The position numbers and the translations under genes are program-made. DNA of 64,000 nucleotides from Zea mays (taxonomy: Eukaryota; Streptophyta; Magnoliopsida; Poales; Poaceae). The notes beneath the pieces are model-generated. The model did no database searches, was not told the DNA's origin, and was given only the letters and a program-made list of their open reading frames with translations. Of this stretch, positions 1 through 10,563 are shown one piece after another. The stretch lies in the NCBI RefSeq assembly GCF_902167145.1, contig NC_050096.1:80596683-80660682 (forward strand). The letters run 5' to 3'. How positions within the stretch are numbered: the stretch's first letter is position 1; every line of letters begins with the position of its first letter.

Positions 1-434
1 TAGTCGGCGATGCTAGAGCCAACCCATGTTAGTCTTAGCGATTAAGCAAGTATAGAGTTCAGCTCTATTGAAATCAACTAGGTATAGCTGACCCTCTAAT
101 ACTCCCTTAAAAGCTACTGAATCATCACTTCTTCTAAAGACAGTAACACATGTATCCGTAAAAAGGCAGTTGTAGCCCATTTTACATAATTGGGAAACAG
201 AAAGCAAGTTGTAATCTAATGAATCTACAAGAAAAACATTGGAAATGGAATGGTCAGGTGATATAGCAATTTTACCCAATCCTTTGACCAAACCTTGATT
301 CCCATCCCCAAATGTGATAGCTCGTTGGGGATCTTGGTTTTTCTCGTAGGAGGAGAACATCTTCTTCTCCCCTGTCATGTGGTTTGTGCACCCGCTATCG
401 ATGATCCAACTTGAGCCTCCAGATGCATAAACCT
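1..434 (-). pseudogene. Element A protease / GAG-pre-integrase fragment with premature stop
   Basis: The minus-strand reading begins at the gag/pol junction (V-Y-A-S-G-G) and continues W-I-I-D-S-G-C-T-N-H-M-T-G, the Copia aspartic protease signature with catalytic Asp and Ser present. The pre-integrase region follows, with LLSVSQLCKMGYNC. At 13-15 the codon that is Trp in the sibling elements ([11 protein letters not shown]) is TAG, a G-to-A change, so pol is broken before integrase. There is no ATG at the start: pol follows the gag stop (446-448) in another frame, as in elements C and E. Confidence 0.85.
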
Positions 435-445
435 ACAAAACAAAT

Positions 446-1620
446 TTAGTTCTTGATTTTAGGTACCCAAACAGTTTTGGGTCCTTTGACATTAGATACA
501 AGAACTTTGGGTACCCAAACACAAGTCTTTGATCCCTTGTGTTTGTCCCCAACATACTTGGCAACTACTTTGCCGGAATTGTTAGTCAAAACATAAGATG
601 CATCAAAAGTTTTAAATGAAATGCTAGGTTCATTTGATGCACTAGGAGTTTTCTTCTTAGGCAATTTAGCACGAGTTGATTGCCTAGAGCTAGATGTCTC
701 ACCCTTATACATAAAAGCATGATTAGGGCCAGAGTGGGACTTCCTAGAGTGAATTCTCCTAATCTTATGCTCGGGATAAACGGCAGGGTACAGAATGTAA
801 CCCTCGTTATCCTGAGGCATGGGAGCCTTGCCCTTCACAAAGTTAGATAATTTTTTAGGAGGGGCATTAAGTTTGACATTGTCTCCCCTTTGGAAGCCAA
901 TGCCATCCTTGATGCCAGGGCGTCTCCCACTATATGCTACGAGCAAATTTAAAATTTTCATTTTCTAGTTCATGCTCGGCAATTTTAGCATCCAATTTTG
1001 CTATATGATCATTTTGTTGTTTAATTAAAGCCATGTGATCATGAATAGCATCAATGTCAACATTTCTACATCTAGTGCAAATAGAAACATGCTCAATGGT
1101 AGATGTAGAGGGTTTGCAAGTTTTTAGTTCAACAATCTTAGCATGTAAAATATCATTTTCACTTCTAAGATCGGAAATGGAACCATTGCAAACATCTAAG
1201 TCTTTAGCCTTAGCAATCAAATTTTTATTTTCAATTCTAAGGCTAGCAAGAGAGGCATTTAATTTTTCAATCTTAGCAATAGAAATAGCATGATCATTTC
1301 TAAGATTGGCATATGAATCATCACAAACATTTGAATCAACCTTAGCAATTAATCTAGTATTTTCATTTCTAAGGTTGGCAATAACATCATGGCAAGTGCT
1401 TAGCTCACTAGTTAATTTTTCACATTTTTCCATCTCTAGAGCATAAGCATTCTTAACCTTAACATGCTTCTTATTTTCCTTAATTAGGAAGTCCTCTTGG
1501 CTATCCAAGAGATCATCCTTATCATGAATAGTGCTAATCAATTCATTTAACTTCTACTTTTGTTGCATGTTAAGGTTGGCAAAAAGAGTAAATAAATCAT
1601 CCTCATCATCATTAGAGTTT
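446..1620 (-). pseudogene. Element A gag, C-terminal part (coiled coil and basic tail), disrupted
   Basis: This continues the gag of element A beyond the element C insertion. In minus-strand order it has an acidic Asn/Asp-rich stretch (1620-1560), a long Lys/Glu/Leu-rich coiled coil (about 1541-960) with repeated cysteine pockets such as ICTRCRNVD, then a basic tail ending in the W-V-P-K repeats. Breaks seen are an in-frame TAG at 1554-1556 and a one-base shift near 955-960, where the coiled-coil frame ends and the GRRPGIKDG frame takes over. The normal stop TAA is at 446-448. The tail of element C gag (residues about 480-798) is the intact counterpart in this window. Confidence 0.8.
1616..1620. 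repeat. Target-site duplication of element C (left copy; right copy 10564-10568)
   Basis: AGTTT directly precedes the TG of the 5' LTR and directly follows the CA of the 3' LTR. The flanks resume the gag of element A. Confidence 0.95.
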
Positions 1621-1863
1621 TGAAAAGGGAAATGTGCCCTTGGGCCTTTTCTAAGTATTTTGGTGATTGAGTGCCAACACAAGTGCTTAAATGTGAATCT
1701 ATGCCCATGGATGGACAAAGTACAAATCAAGGTTAAAGGTATGTTTCTCAGGCTTAGTACATTGTTTTATGGACTAATGTATTGTGTCTAAGTGCTGGAA
1801 ACAGGAAAAATCAGATCGGAAATGAGTTGGCTCGAGCAGCCAAGAACCTGCCCAGTCTGGGAG

Positions 1864-2213
1864 CACCGGACTGTCCGGTGGTGCACCGGACAGTGTCCGG
1901 TGCGCCAGGCTGGCTTGCGTGAAGTAGCTGCTCTCGGGAATTCACCGACGACGTATGGCTATAATTCACCGGACTGTCCGGTGTGCACCGGACTGTCCGG
2001 TGAGCCATCGTTCGGCCGGGCCAACGGTCGGCCGCGGAATCCGCGCGCGACACGTGGCCGAGCCAACGGTCGGAAGGGGGCACCGGACTGTCCGGTGTGC
2101 ACCGGACATGTCCGGTGCGCCAACGGCTCCAAGGCCGCCAACGGTCGGCTTCGCTATTTAAGGAAGGAAATCGGACACCGGACAGTGTCCGGTGTGCACC
2201 GGACTGTCCGATG
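1864..2213. repeat. Cluster of CACCGGAC..GTCCGGTG palindromes in the element C 5' LTR
   Basis: At least seven near-perfect palindromes of the form CACCGGACTGTCCGGTG or CACCGGACAGTGTCCGGTG occur upstream of the TATA box, interspersed with GCCAACGGTCGG words. The same cluster is at about 9558-9907 in the 3' LTR. Related clusters occur in the LTRs of A and E (about 28742-29100, 50672-50915, 60510-60745). Such palindromes are a known Sirevirus LTR feature and lie where upstream regulatory sites would be expected. Confidence 0.9.
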
Positions 2214-2280
2214 CGCCAAACGACAGAAGGCAAGAATGGCCTTCCAGATTTGCTCTCAACGGCTCCTAGCTGCCTTGGGG

Positions 2281-2290
2281 CTATAAAAGG
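2281..2290 (+). promoter_or_regulatory. TATA box in element C 5' LTR
   Basis: CTATAAAAGG just downstream of the palindrome cluster. The equivalent in the 3' LTR is at 9974-9983. The same core promoter context (followed by GACCCCTAGGCGCATGGAG) is seen in reverse in the E LTRs near 28665-28680 and 50595-50612. Confidence 0.75.
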
Positions 2291-2871
2291 GACCCCTAGG
2301 CGCATGGAGGAATACACCAAGCAACCTTAGAGCATTCTTGATCATCCACACTCAGTCTTTGCGCATTCGTTTGTCATTCTCAGTGATTCGAGCTCCGTTC
2401 TAGTGAGAACTTTGAGATAGTCTTTTGAGCTAGATTCTTGGCCGTGTGTGTGCACATTTTGCTGTGGATTTGTGTGTGTTGCTTCCCTCCCTTACTTCGT
2501 GTTTCTTTGTGAACTTCAAGTGTAAGGGCGAGAGACTCCAAGTTGTGGAGATTCCTCGCAACCGGGATTGAGAAAAAGCAAGCAAAACACCGTGGTATTC
2601 AAGTGGGTCTTTGGACCGCTTGAGAGGGGTTGATTGCAACCCTCGTCCGCTGGGACGCCACAACATGGAGTAGGCAAGCGTTGGTCTTGGCCGAACCACG
2701 GGATGACCACCGTGTCATCTCTGTGATTGATCCTTGTTGGTTATTGTGTTTTGTTGAGGATTCCGATCTAGCCACTTGGCAATTATTGTGCTAACGATTA
2801 ACCAAGTTTTGTGGCTTAAGTTTTCATATTTCACAGGATCACCTATTCACCCCCCTCTAGGTGCTCTCAAT

Positions 2872-2883
2872 TGGTATCGGAGC
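2872..2883 (+). other. Element C primer-binding site
   Basis: TGGTATCGGAGC, two bases after the 5' LTR. It matches the initiator-Met tRNA PBS of Copia elements, with G in place of the A seen in elements A and E (TGGTATCAGAGC). Confidence 0.85.
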
Positions 2884-2918
2884 CGTTCTCTTCACAAAGG
2901 GACTAACCGCCCGAAGAG

Positions 2919-5315
2919 ATGGATCCTAAAGGGAAGGGAATCGTGATCAACGACAAGGAGAAGGAGTCCTTCGTCAACGAGCCAAGGGATAACAAGTCCA
3001 ACGACTCGGGCTCGGGCCACAGACGCAAAGATGGGAAGAAGAAGAAGACAAGACGCATCAAGGAGATCGTCTACTACGACATCGATGAGTCTACTTCCTC
3101 CCAAAAGGACGACAACCACAACGAATACGAGAGAAAGAAACCGGTCAATTCGAACTTTTCTTTTGATTACTCTCGTATTCCTCAAAGTACTAATGCTCAT
3201 TTATTATCTATTCCACTTGGTAAACCTCCTCATTTTGATGGAGAGGACTACGAATTTTGGAGTCACAAAATGCGTAGTCACTTGTTCTCTCTCCATCCTA
3301 GCATATGGGAGATTGTAGAAAGTGGAATGCACTTTGATAGTACGGATAGTCCCATGTTTATTAATGAACAGATTCATAAAAATGCACAAGCTACTACTGT
3401 GTTGCTAGCCTCTTTGTGCAGGGACGAGTACCATAAGGTGAGCGGCTTGGACAATGCCAAGCAGATCTGGGACACCCTCAAGATCTCTCATGAGGGGAAT
3501 GATGTCACCTTGCTCACCAAGATAGAGTTGGTGGAGGGCGAGCTTGGACGGTTCGCAATGATAAGGGGCGAGGAGCCAACTCAAACATACAACCGGCTCA
3601 AGACCCTTATCAACAAAATAAGGAGCTACGGAAGCACGCGATGGACGGATCACGACGTCGTCCGCCTAATGCTAAGGTCCTTTACCGTTCTTGATCCTCA
3701 TTTGGTGAACAATATTCGTGAAAATCCTAGGTACACCAAGATGTCGCCCGAAGAAGTTCTAGGGAAGTTCGTAAGCGGGCGAATGATGATCAAGGAGGCA
3801 AGATATGTGGACGACGCGTTGAACGGTCCTATTCATGAGCCTCAACCCATTGCTCTCAAGGCAACGAGGAGCAAGGAGGCGCTACCGAGCAAGGTGGCGC
3901 AAGTTGAGGCGGTCAGGCTAAATAATGAGGAGATGGCCCTCATCATTAAGCGCTTCAAGACGGCGCTTAAAGGTCGCAAGGGACAGCCAAGTAAGACCAA
4001 GACAAAGGAGAAGCGCTCGTGCTTCAAATGTGGTAAGATTGGTCATTTCATTGCTAACTGTCCCGATAATGAAAGTGACCAGGAAAAGGGGAACAAAAGG
4101 GAGAAGAAGAAGCATTACAAGAAGGCCAAGGGCGAGGCACATATCGGAAAGGAGTGGGATTCGGATTGCTCCTCCTCCGACTCCGACAATGAAGGACTCG
4201 CCGCCACCGCCTTCAACAAGTCATCCCTCTTCCCCAACGAGCGTCACACTTGCCTCATGGCAAGGGAGAAGAAAGTAAGCACTCATGATACTAGTACTTA
4301 TGCTTCTTCAAGTGAGGATGAGTCTAGTGATGATGATGAGATAGATTACTCATGCTTATTCAAGGGATTAGATAGATCTAAAATTAATAAGATTAATGAG
4401 TTGATTGATGCTTTGAATGACAAGAATAGATTACTAGAAAAACAAGAGGATCTTTTATATGAGGAGCATGATAAATTTGTTAGTGCACAAAATTCTCTTG
4501 CTCTAGAAATTAAAAGGAATGAAATGCTCTCTAGTGAATTATCTACTTGTCATGAATCCATCTCTAAATTAAAAAGTGTTAATGATGATTTGAATGCTAA
4601 GTTAGAAATAGCTAGTAAATCAACATCTTGTGTAGAAATTGTTGAAACTTGCAATAGGTGTAAAGATTTTGACATTGATGCTTGTAGTGAACACCTAGTT
4701 TCAATTTCCAAACTTAATGATGAATTGGCTAGTCTTAATGCTCAACTTAAGACTAGCAAGAGTAATTTTGATAAGCTAAAATTTGCAAGGGATGCCTACA
4801 CAATTGGTAGACACCCCTCAATTAAGGATGGACTTGGCTACAAGAAGGAAGCCAAGAACTTGACAAGCCATAAGGCTCCCATCTCCGCCAAGGAGAAAGG
4901 GAAGGCCCCTATGGCTAGTAGTGTGCAAAAGAACCATGCCTTTATGTACCATGATAGGAGACAATCTAGAAATGCTTATAGGAGATGTAACGCATATGAT
5001 GTTTTTGATTCTCATAACATGTTTGCTTCTAGTTCTTCTTATGTGCATGATAGAAATGTTGGTAGGAGAAATGTTGTTCATAATATGCCCAGGAGAAATG
5101 TTGTTAATGTTCCTAGGAAAGTAATGAATGAACCCTCTACAATTTATCATGCTTTAAATGCTTCCTTTGCTATTTGTAGAAAGGATAGGAAAATAGTTGC
5201 TAGGAAGTTAGGGGCAAAATGCAAGGGAGATAAAACTTGCATTTGGGTCCCTAAGGATATTTGCACTAACCTTGTAGGACCCAACATGAGTTGGGTACCT
5301 AAGACCCAAGCCTAA
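2919..5315 (+). CDS. gag: Element C Gag (798 aa, intact)
   Basis: Nucleocapsid/capsid polyprotein of a Sirevirus-type Copia element, expected to form cytoplasmic virus-like particles that package element RNA. The ATG at 2919 is the first after the PBS and starts M-D-P-K-G-K-G, as in element E. Visible parts: basic N-terminus (1-75), gag core starting at LLSIPLGKPPHFDGEDYEFW (about 90-290), CCHC zinc knuckle C-F-K-C-G-K-I-G-H-F-I-A-N-C near 368-381, acidic Asp/Ser stretch (about 410-485), a long coiled coil (about 490-640) with CNRCKDFD, and a Lys/Arg/Tyr-rich tail ending in W-V-P-K repeats. No stops interrupt it. The long post-knuckle extension is typical of this lineage. The TAA at 5313 ends gag 7 bases before pol opens in another frame. 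Confidence 0.93.
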   Translation: MDPKGKGIVINDKEKESFVNEPRDNKSNDSGSGHRRKDGKKKKTRRIKEIVYYDIDESTSSQKDDNHNEYERKKPVNSNFSFDYSRIPQSTNAHLLSIPLGKPPHFDGEDYEFWSHKMRSHLFSLHPSIWEIVESGMHFDSTDSPMFINEQIHKNAQATTVLLASLCRDEYHKVSGLDNAKQIWDTLKISHEGNDVTLLTKIELVEGELGRFAMIRGEEPTQTYNRLKTLINKIRSYGSTRWTDHDVVRLMLRSFTVLDPHLVNNIRENPRYTKMSPEEVLGKFVSGRMMIKEARYVDDALNGPIHEPQPIALKATRSKEALPSKVAQVEAVRLNNEEMALIIKRFKTALKGRKGQPSKTKTKEKRSCFKCGKIGHFIANCPDNESDQEKGNKREKKKHYKKAKGEAHIGKEWDSDCSSSDSDNEGLAATAFNKSSLFPNERHTCLMAREKKVSTHDTSTYASSSEDESSDDDEIDYSCLFKGLDRSKINKINELIDALNDKNRLLEKQEDLLYEEHDKFVSAQNSLALEIKRNEMLSSELSTCHESISKLKSVNDDLNAKLEIASKSTSCVEIVETCNRCKDFDIDACSEHLVSISKLNDELASLNAQLKTSKSNFDKLKFARDAYTIGRHPSIKDGLGYKKEAKNLTSHKAPISAKEKGKAPMASSVQKNHAFMYHDRRQSRNAYRRCNAYDVFDSHNMFASSSSYVHDRNVGRRNVVHNMPRRNVVNVPRKVMNEPSTIYHALNASFAICRKDRKIVARKLGAKCKGDKTCIWVPKDICTNLVGPNMSWVPKTQA

Positions 5316-5322
5316 ATTTGCC

Positions 5323-5724
5323 TTGCAGGTTTATGCATCCGGGGGTTCAAGATGGATTATCAACAGCGGATGCACAAACCATATGACGGGGGAGAAGAAG
5401 ATGTTCACCTCCTACGTCAAGAATAAGGATTCCCAAGATTCAATTATATTCGGTGATGGGAATCAAGGCAAGGTAAAAGGGTTAGGTAAAATTGCAATTT
5501 CTAATGAGCACTCTATCTCCGATGTGTTTTTAGTTGAGTCTCTTGGTTACAATTTGCTATCTGTTAGTCAACTATGCAATATGGGATATAATTGTCTTTT
5601 TACAAATGTAGATGTGTCTGTCTTTAGAAGAAGTGATGGTTCACTAGCCTTTAAGGGTGTATTAGACGGCAAGCTTTACTTAGTTGATTTTGCAAAAGAA
5701 GAGGCCGGTCAGATGCATGCTTAA
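5323..5724 (+). pseudogene. pol: Element C protease / pre-integrase segment: catalytic Asp changed, ends in a frameshift
   Basis: This is the opening part of pol. There is no ATG; the frame begins at TTGCAG/GTTTATGCATC, 7 bases after the gag stop and in a different frame. The protease signature reads W-I-I-N-S-G-C-T-N-H-M-T-G. The codon at 5362-5364 is AAC (Asn), where element A has Asp (GAC), so the catalytic aspartate is lost by a G-to-A change in a CpG. The frame stops at 5722-5724 because of a one-base loss near 5710-5711 relative to element E, and the rest of pol continues in the next frame from 5739. Both changes should abolish processing and normal pol synthesis. Confidence 0.85.
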
Positions 5725-5738
5725 TTGCTAAGACTAGC

Positions 5739-8525
5739 ATGGGCTGGTTGTGGCATCACCGCTTAGCACATGTGGGGATGAAGAACCTTCACAAGCTTCT
5801 AAAGGGAGAACACGTGATAGGTTTGACTAACGTACAATTCGAAAAAGATAGACCTTGTGCAGCTTGTCAGGCAGGTAAACAGGTGGGAGGAGCGCATCAC
5901 AACAAGAATGTGATGACCACGTCAAGACCTCTGGAGCTGATGCATATGGACCTCTTCGGACCCGTCGCCTATCTGAGCATAGGAGGAAGTAAGTATGGTC
6001 TAGTTATTGTTGATGACTTTTCCCGCTTCACTTGGGTGTTCTTTTTGCAGGATAAGTCTGAAACCCAAGGGACCCTCAAGCGCTTCCTAAGGAGAGCTCA
6101 AAATGAGTTTGAGCTCAAAGTGAAAAAGATAAGGAGCGACAACGGGTCTGAGTTCAAGAACCTTCAAGTGGAGGAATTTCTTGAGGAGGAGGGGATCAAG
6201 CACGAGTTCTCCGCTCCCTACACACCACAGCAAAATGGTGTGGTAGAGAGGAAGAACAGGACGCTCATTGATATGGCGAGGACGATGCTTGGAGAGTTCA
6301 AGACCCCCGAGTGCTTTTGGTCGGAAGCCGTGAACACAGCTTGCCACGCCATCAACAGGGTCTACCTTCACCGCCTCCTCAAGAAGACTTCGTATGAGCT
6401 TCTAACCGGTAACAAACCCAATGTATCGTACTTTCGTGTATTTGGGAGTAAATGCTACATTCTAGTGAAGAAAGGTAGGAATTCCAAATTTGCTCCCAAA
6501 GCTGCAGAAGGGTTTTTGTTAGGTTATGACTCAAATACAAAGGCGTATAGAGTCTTCAACAAATCATCGGGTTTGGTTGAAGTCTCTAGCGACGTTGTAT
6601 TTGATGAGACTAATGGCTCTCCAAGAGAGCAAGTTGTTGATCTTGATGATGTAGATGAAGAAGACGTTCCAACGGCCGCTATGCGCACCATGGCGATTGG
6701 TAATGTGCGACCACAGGAACAATTGGAGCAAGATCAACCTTCTTCCTCAACAATGGTGCATCCCCCAACTCAAAACGATGAACAGGTTCATCAAGAGGAG
6801 TGTGATCAAGGGGGAGCACAAGATGATCATGTGATGGAGGAAGAAGCACAACCGACACCTCCAACCCAAGTTCGAGCGATGATTCAAAGGGATCATCCCG
6901 TCGACCAAATTCTGGGTGATATTAGCAAGGGAGTAACTACTCGATCTCGATTAGTTAATTTTTGTGAGCATTACTCTTTTGTCTCTTCTATTGAGCCTTT
7001 CAGGGTAGAAGAGGCCTTGCTAGATCCGGACTGGGTGTTGGCCATGCAGGAGGAGCTCAACAACTTCAAAAGGAATGAAGTTTGGTCACTGGTGCCTCGT
7101 CCTAAGCAAAATGTTGTGGAAACCAAGTGGGTGTTTCGCAACAAACAAGACGAGCACGGAGTGGTGACGAGGAACAAGGCTCGACTTGTGGCAAAAGGTT
7201 ATGCCCAAGTCGCAGGTTTGGACTTTGAGGAGACTTTTGCTCCTGTGGCTAGGCTAGAGTCCATTCGTATCTTGCTAGCATATGCCGCTCACCATTCTTT
7301 CAGGTTGTATCAAATGGATGTGAAGAGCGCTTTCCTCAATGGGCCGATCAAGGAGGAGGTGTACGTGGAGCAACCCCCTGGCTTCGAGGATGAACGGTAC
7401 CCCGACCACGTGTGTAAGCTCTCTAAGGCGCTCTATGGACTTAAGCAAGCCCCAAGAGCATGGTATGAATGCCTTAGAGACTTTTTAATTGCTAATGCTT
7501 TCAAGGTTGGGAAACCCGATCCAACTCTTTTCACTAAGACTTGCGATGATGATCTTTTTGTGTGCCAAATTTATGTCGATGACATAATATTTGGTTCTAC
7601 TAATCAAAAGTCTTGTGAAGAGTTTAGCAGGGTAATGACGCAGAAATTCGAGATGTCAATGATGGGCGAGTTGAACTACTTCCTTGGGTTCCAAGTGAAG
7701 CAACTCAAGGACGACACCTTCATCTCCCAAACGAAGTACACGCAAGACTTGCTAAAGCGGTTTGGGATGAAGGACGCCAAGCCCGCAAAGACTCCGATGG
7801 GAACCGACGGACACACCGACCTCAACAAAGGAGGTAAGTCCGTTGATCAAAAAGCATACCGGTCCATGATAGGTTCTTTGCTTTATTTATGTGCTAGTAG
7901 ACCAGATATTATGCTTAGCGTATGCATGTGTGCTAGATTTCAATCCGATCCTAAGGAGTGTCACTTAGTGGCGGTGAAGCGAATTCTTAGATATTTAGTC
8001 GCTACGCCTTGCTTCGGGATTTGGTATCCTAAGGGGTCTAACTTTGACTTAATTGGATACTCAGATTCCGACTATGCTGGATGTAAGGTCGATAGGAAGA
8101 GTACATCGGGGACGTGCCAATTCTTAGGAAGGTCCCTGGTGTCGTGGAACTCTAAGAAACAAACTTCCGTTGCCCTATCCACCGCTGAGGCCGAGTATGT
8201 TGCCGCAGGACTGTGTTGCACACAACTACTTTGGATGAGGCAAACCCTCCGGGACTTTAGCTACAATCTGAGCAAAGTCCCACTCCTATGTGATAATGAG
8301 AGTGCCATCCGCATGGCGGAAAATCCTGTTGAACACAGCCGCACAAAGCACATTGACATCCGGCATCACTTTTTGAGAGACCACCAGCAAAAGGGAGATA
8401 TCAAAGTGTTTCATATTAGCACCGAGAACCAGCTAGCCGATATCTTTACCAAGCCTCTAGATGAGAAGACCTTTTGCAGGTTGCGTAGTGAGCTCAATAT
8501 CTTAGATTCGCGGAACTTGGATTGA
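5739..8525 (+). CDS. pol: Element C integrase - reverse transcriptase - RNase H (928 codons, downstream of the frameshift)
   Basis: Copia domain order is seen: integrase zinc finger ([12 protein letters not shown], residues 5-45), integrase core with D in HMDLFGP (about 70), D in RSDNGSEF (about 134) and E in VVERKNR (about 169), then an acidic Gln/Glu-rich linker (about 290-390). RT starts at [12 protein letters not shown] (about 428) and has the active site Y-V-D-D-I-I-F-G near 612-619. RNase H has YSDSDYAG (about 773), STAEAEYVA (about 813) and KHIDIRHHF (about 871). It ends LDSRNLD-stop. This part is open throughout, but it is separated from the protease segment by the frameshift at about 5710, and its ATG at 5739 is only an internal Met. 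The mature IN, RT and RNase H would convert RNA to cDNA and integrate it. Confidence 0.9.
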   Translation: MGWLWHHRLAHVGMKNLHKLLKGEHVIGLTNVQFEKDRPCAACQAGKQVGGAHHNKNVMTTSRPLELMHMDLFGPVAYLSIGGSKYGLVIVDDFSRFTWVFFLQDKSETQGTLKRFLRRAQNEFELKVKKIRSDNGSEFKNLQVEEFLEEEGIKHEFSAPYTPQQNGVVERKNRTLIDMARTMLGEFKTPECFWSEAVNTACHAINRVYLHRLLKKTSYELLTGNKPNVSYFRVFGSKCYILVKKGRNSKFAPKAAEGFLLGYDSNTKAYRVFNKSSGLVEVSSDVVFDETNGSPREQVVDLDDVDEEDVPTAAMRTMAIGNVRPQEQLEQDQPSSSTMVHPPTQNDEQVHQEECDQGGAQDDHVMEEEAQPTPPTQVRAMIQRDHPVDQILGDISKGVTTRSRLVNFCEHYSFVSSIEPFRVEEALLDPDWVLAMQEELNNFKRNEVWSLVPRPKQNVVETKWVFRNKQDEHGVVTRNKARLVAKGYAQVAGLDFEETFAPVARLESIRILLAYAAHHSFRLYQMDVKSAFLNGPIKEEVYVEQPPGFEDERYPDHVCKLSKALYGLKQAPRAWYECLRDFLIANAFKVGKPDPTLFTKTCDDDLFVCQIYVDDIIFGSTNQKSCEEFSRVMTQKFEMSMMGELNYFLGFQVKQLKDDTFISQTKYTQDLLKRFGMKDAKPAKTPMGTDGHTDLNKGGKSVDQKAYRSMIGSLLYLCASRPDIMLSVCMCARFQSDPKECHLVAVKRILRYLVATPCFGIWYPKGSNFDLIGYSDSDYAGCKVDRKSTSGTCQFLGRSLVSWNSKKQTSVALSTAEAEYVAAGLCCTQLLWMRQTLRDFSYNLSKVPLLCDNESAIRMAENPVEHSRTKHIDIRHHFLRDHQQKGDIKVFHISTENQLADIFTKPLDEKTFCRLRSELNILDSRNLD

Positions 8526-9314
8526 TTTATAGCATACATGTGTTTATGCCTTTGATCATGTTCCTTATGCATTTTGTTGCTCAGTTATGGTGCTCAAGTT
8601 GTCCAAACACTCCCTGGACCTCACAAGTCCGTTGCAAAGTGATGCACATGTTTAGGGGGAGATGTGTTACAACTTGACCCTTTGAGACTAACCATGTGCT
8701 TGAGTTTGATGCTTTAGTCTCAAAGAAGGATTGAAAGGGAACAGGTGGACTTGGACCATGAAAGACTTCCACTGCACTCCGATGAGAGGGTAACTTATTC
8801 CAAGTTCATCTCATGTACTCTTATTGCCTTTGTATTCTTATTGAAGATTTTGGTGAGGCAATGGGGTTAAAGGGCCAAGATTGATCCCGTTTTGGTGCTT
8901 GATGCCAAAGGGGGAGAAAATAAAGGCCAAAGCGATAAATGGATCAGCTACCACTTGAGAGATTTTGAAAATAGTAGAATAGAGTTTTTTGTTTTGTCAA
9001 AACTCTTTTATTGTCTCTCTTGTCAAAAGTTGGCTTCTTGTGAGGAGAAATGTTGATTATGGGAAAAAGGGGGAGTTTTTGAAATCTTGAATCAAATACT
9101 CTTGGAATGACTCTCTTTATGCCTTAACATGTGTGTTTGACTTAGAGATAGAAATTTGAGGTTGATTCGCAAAAACAAACCAAGTGGTGGCAAAGGATGA
9201 TCCATATATGCCAAAATTGGACCAAAACAAATTTGAGTTTTTATTTGAAGTGATTTTGCACTTGTTCTAGTTGCTTTATGTTGTGTTGGCATAAATCACC
9301 AAAAAGGGGGAGAT
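8526..9314 (+). other. Element C 3' noncoding region with several polypurine tracts
   Basis: No ORF of note. Four purine-rich PPT-like blocks occur: about 8654-8662 (AGGGGGAGA), 8907-8920 (AAAGGGGGAGAAAA), 9061-9075 (GGGAAAAAGGGGGAG) and 9301-9313 (AAAAAGGGGGAGA). The last directly precedes the 3' LTR and is the expected plus-strand primer. Multiple PPTs upstream of the 3' LTR are a known Sirevirus feature. Confidence 0.8.
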
Positions 9315-10563
9315 TGAAAGGGAAATGTGCCCTTGGGCCTTTTCTAAGTATTTTGGTGATTGAGTGCCAACACAAGTGCTTAAATGTGAATCTATGCCCA
9401 TGGATGGACAAAGTACCAATCAAGGTCAAAGGTATGTTTCTCAGGCTTAGTACATTGTTTTATGGACTAATGTATTGTTTCTAAGTGCTGGAAACAGGAA
9501 AAATCGGATCGGAAATGAGTTGGCTCGAGCAGCCAAGAACCTGCCCAGTCTGGGAGCACCGGACTGTCCGGTGGTGCACCGGACAGTGTCCGGTGCGCCA
9601 GGCTGGCTTGCGTGAAGTAGCTGCTCTCGGGAATTCACCGGCGACGTACGGCTATAATTCACCGGACTGTCCGGTGTGCACCGGACTGTTCGGTGAGCCA
9701 TCGTTCGGCCGGGCCAACGGTCGGCCGCGGAATCCGCGCGCGACACGTGGCCGAGCCAACGGTCGGAAGGGGGCACCGGACTGTCCGGTGTGCACCGGAC
9801 ATGTCCGGTGCGCCAACGGCTCCAAGGCCGCCAACGGTCGGCTTCGCTATTTAAGGAAGGAAATCGGGCACCGGACAGTGTCCGGTGTGCACCGGACTGT
9901 CCGGTGCGCCAAACGACAGAAGGCAAGAATGGCCTTCCAGATTTGCTCTCAACGGCTCCTAGCTGCCTTGGGGCTATAAAAGGGACCCCTAGGCGCATGG
10001 AGGAATACACCAAGCAACCTTAGAGCATTCTTGATCATCCACACTCAGTCTTTGCGCATTCGTTTGTCATTCTCAGTGATTCGAGCTCCATTCTAGTGAG
10101 AACTTTGAGATAGTCTTTTGAGCTCGATTCTTGGACGTGTGTGTGCACATTTTGCTATGGATTTGTGTGTGTTGCTTCCCTCCCTTACTTCGTGTTTCTT
10201 TGTGAACTTCAAGTGTAAGGGCGAGAGACTCCAAGTTGTGGAGATTCCTCGCAACCGGGATTGAGAAAAAGCAAGCAAAACACCGTGGTATTCAAGTGGG
10301 TCTTTGGACCGCTTGAGAGGGGTTGATTGCAACCCTCGTCCGCTGGGACGCCACAACGTGGAGTAGGCAAGCGTTGGTCTTGGACGAACCACGGGATAAC
10401 CACCGTGTCATCTCTGTGATTGATCCTTGTTGGTTATTGTGTTTTGTTGAGGATTCCGATCTAGCCACTTGGCAATTATTATGCTAACGATTAACCAAGT
10501 TTTGTGGCTTAAGTTTTCATATTTCATAGGATCACCTATTCACCCCCCCTCTAGGTGCTCTCA
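9315..10563 (+). repeat. Element C 3' LTR
   Basis: 1249 bp, TGAAAGGGAAATG to GGTGCTCTCA, followed by TSD AGTTT. Nearly identical to 1621-2869, with about 18 substitutions and compensating one-base indels near the two ends. TATA box at 9974-9983. Confidence 0.95.

Larger units (their letters stand above)
1621..2869 (+). repeat. Element C 5' LTR
   Basis: 1249 bp, beginning TGAAAAGGGAAATG and ending GGTGCTCTCA. It contains a palindrome cluster (about 1864-2213) and a TATA box CTATAAAAGG at 2281-2290. Transcription would therefore start near 2310-2320, leaving a 5' untranslated region that runs through the PBS to gag at 2919. Confidence 0.95.
1621..10563 (+). mobile_element. Element C: Opie-like Ty1/Copia (Sirevirus) retrotransposon, full length, inserted in A
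   Basis: The element is 8943 bp with two 1249-bp LTRs (1621-2869 and 9315-10563) that begin TG and end CA. It has a tRNA-Met PBS at 2872, gag, a PR/IN/RT/RNaseH pol, a 3' region with several polypurine tracts, and the TSD AGTTT on both sides (1616-1620, 10564-10568). Size, LTR length and LTR palindromes fit Opie. By eye the LTRs differ at about 18 bases plus two one-base indels (about 1.4 percent). Gag is intact. Pol is crippled by a protease active-site change and a frameshift, so the copy looks recently inserted but not self-sufficient. Confidence 0.95.

Noticed and set aside
1864..2213. Regularly repeated palindromes resembling a CRISPR array
   Set aside because: Spacing is irregular, there are no unique spacers of constant length, and the context is a plant LTR.
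1792..2286. 164-codon plus-strand frame and its 169-codon opposite in the C LTR (also 9485-9979)
   Set aside because: Both are read through the palindrome cluster and repeat CTGPVC-like peptides; no support for coding.
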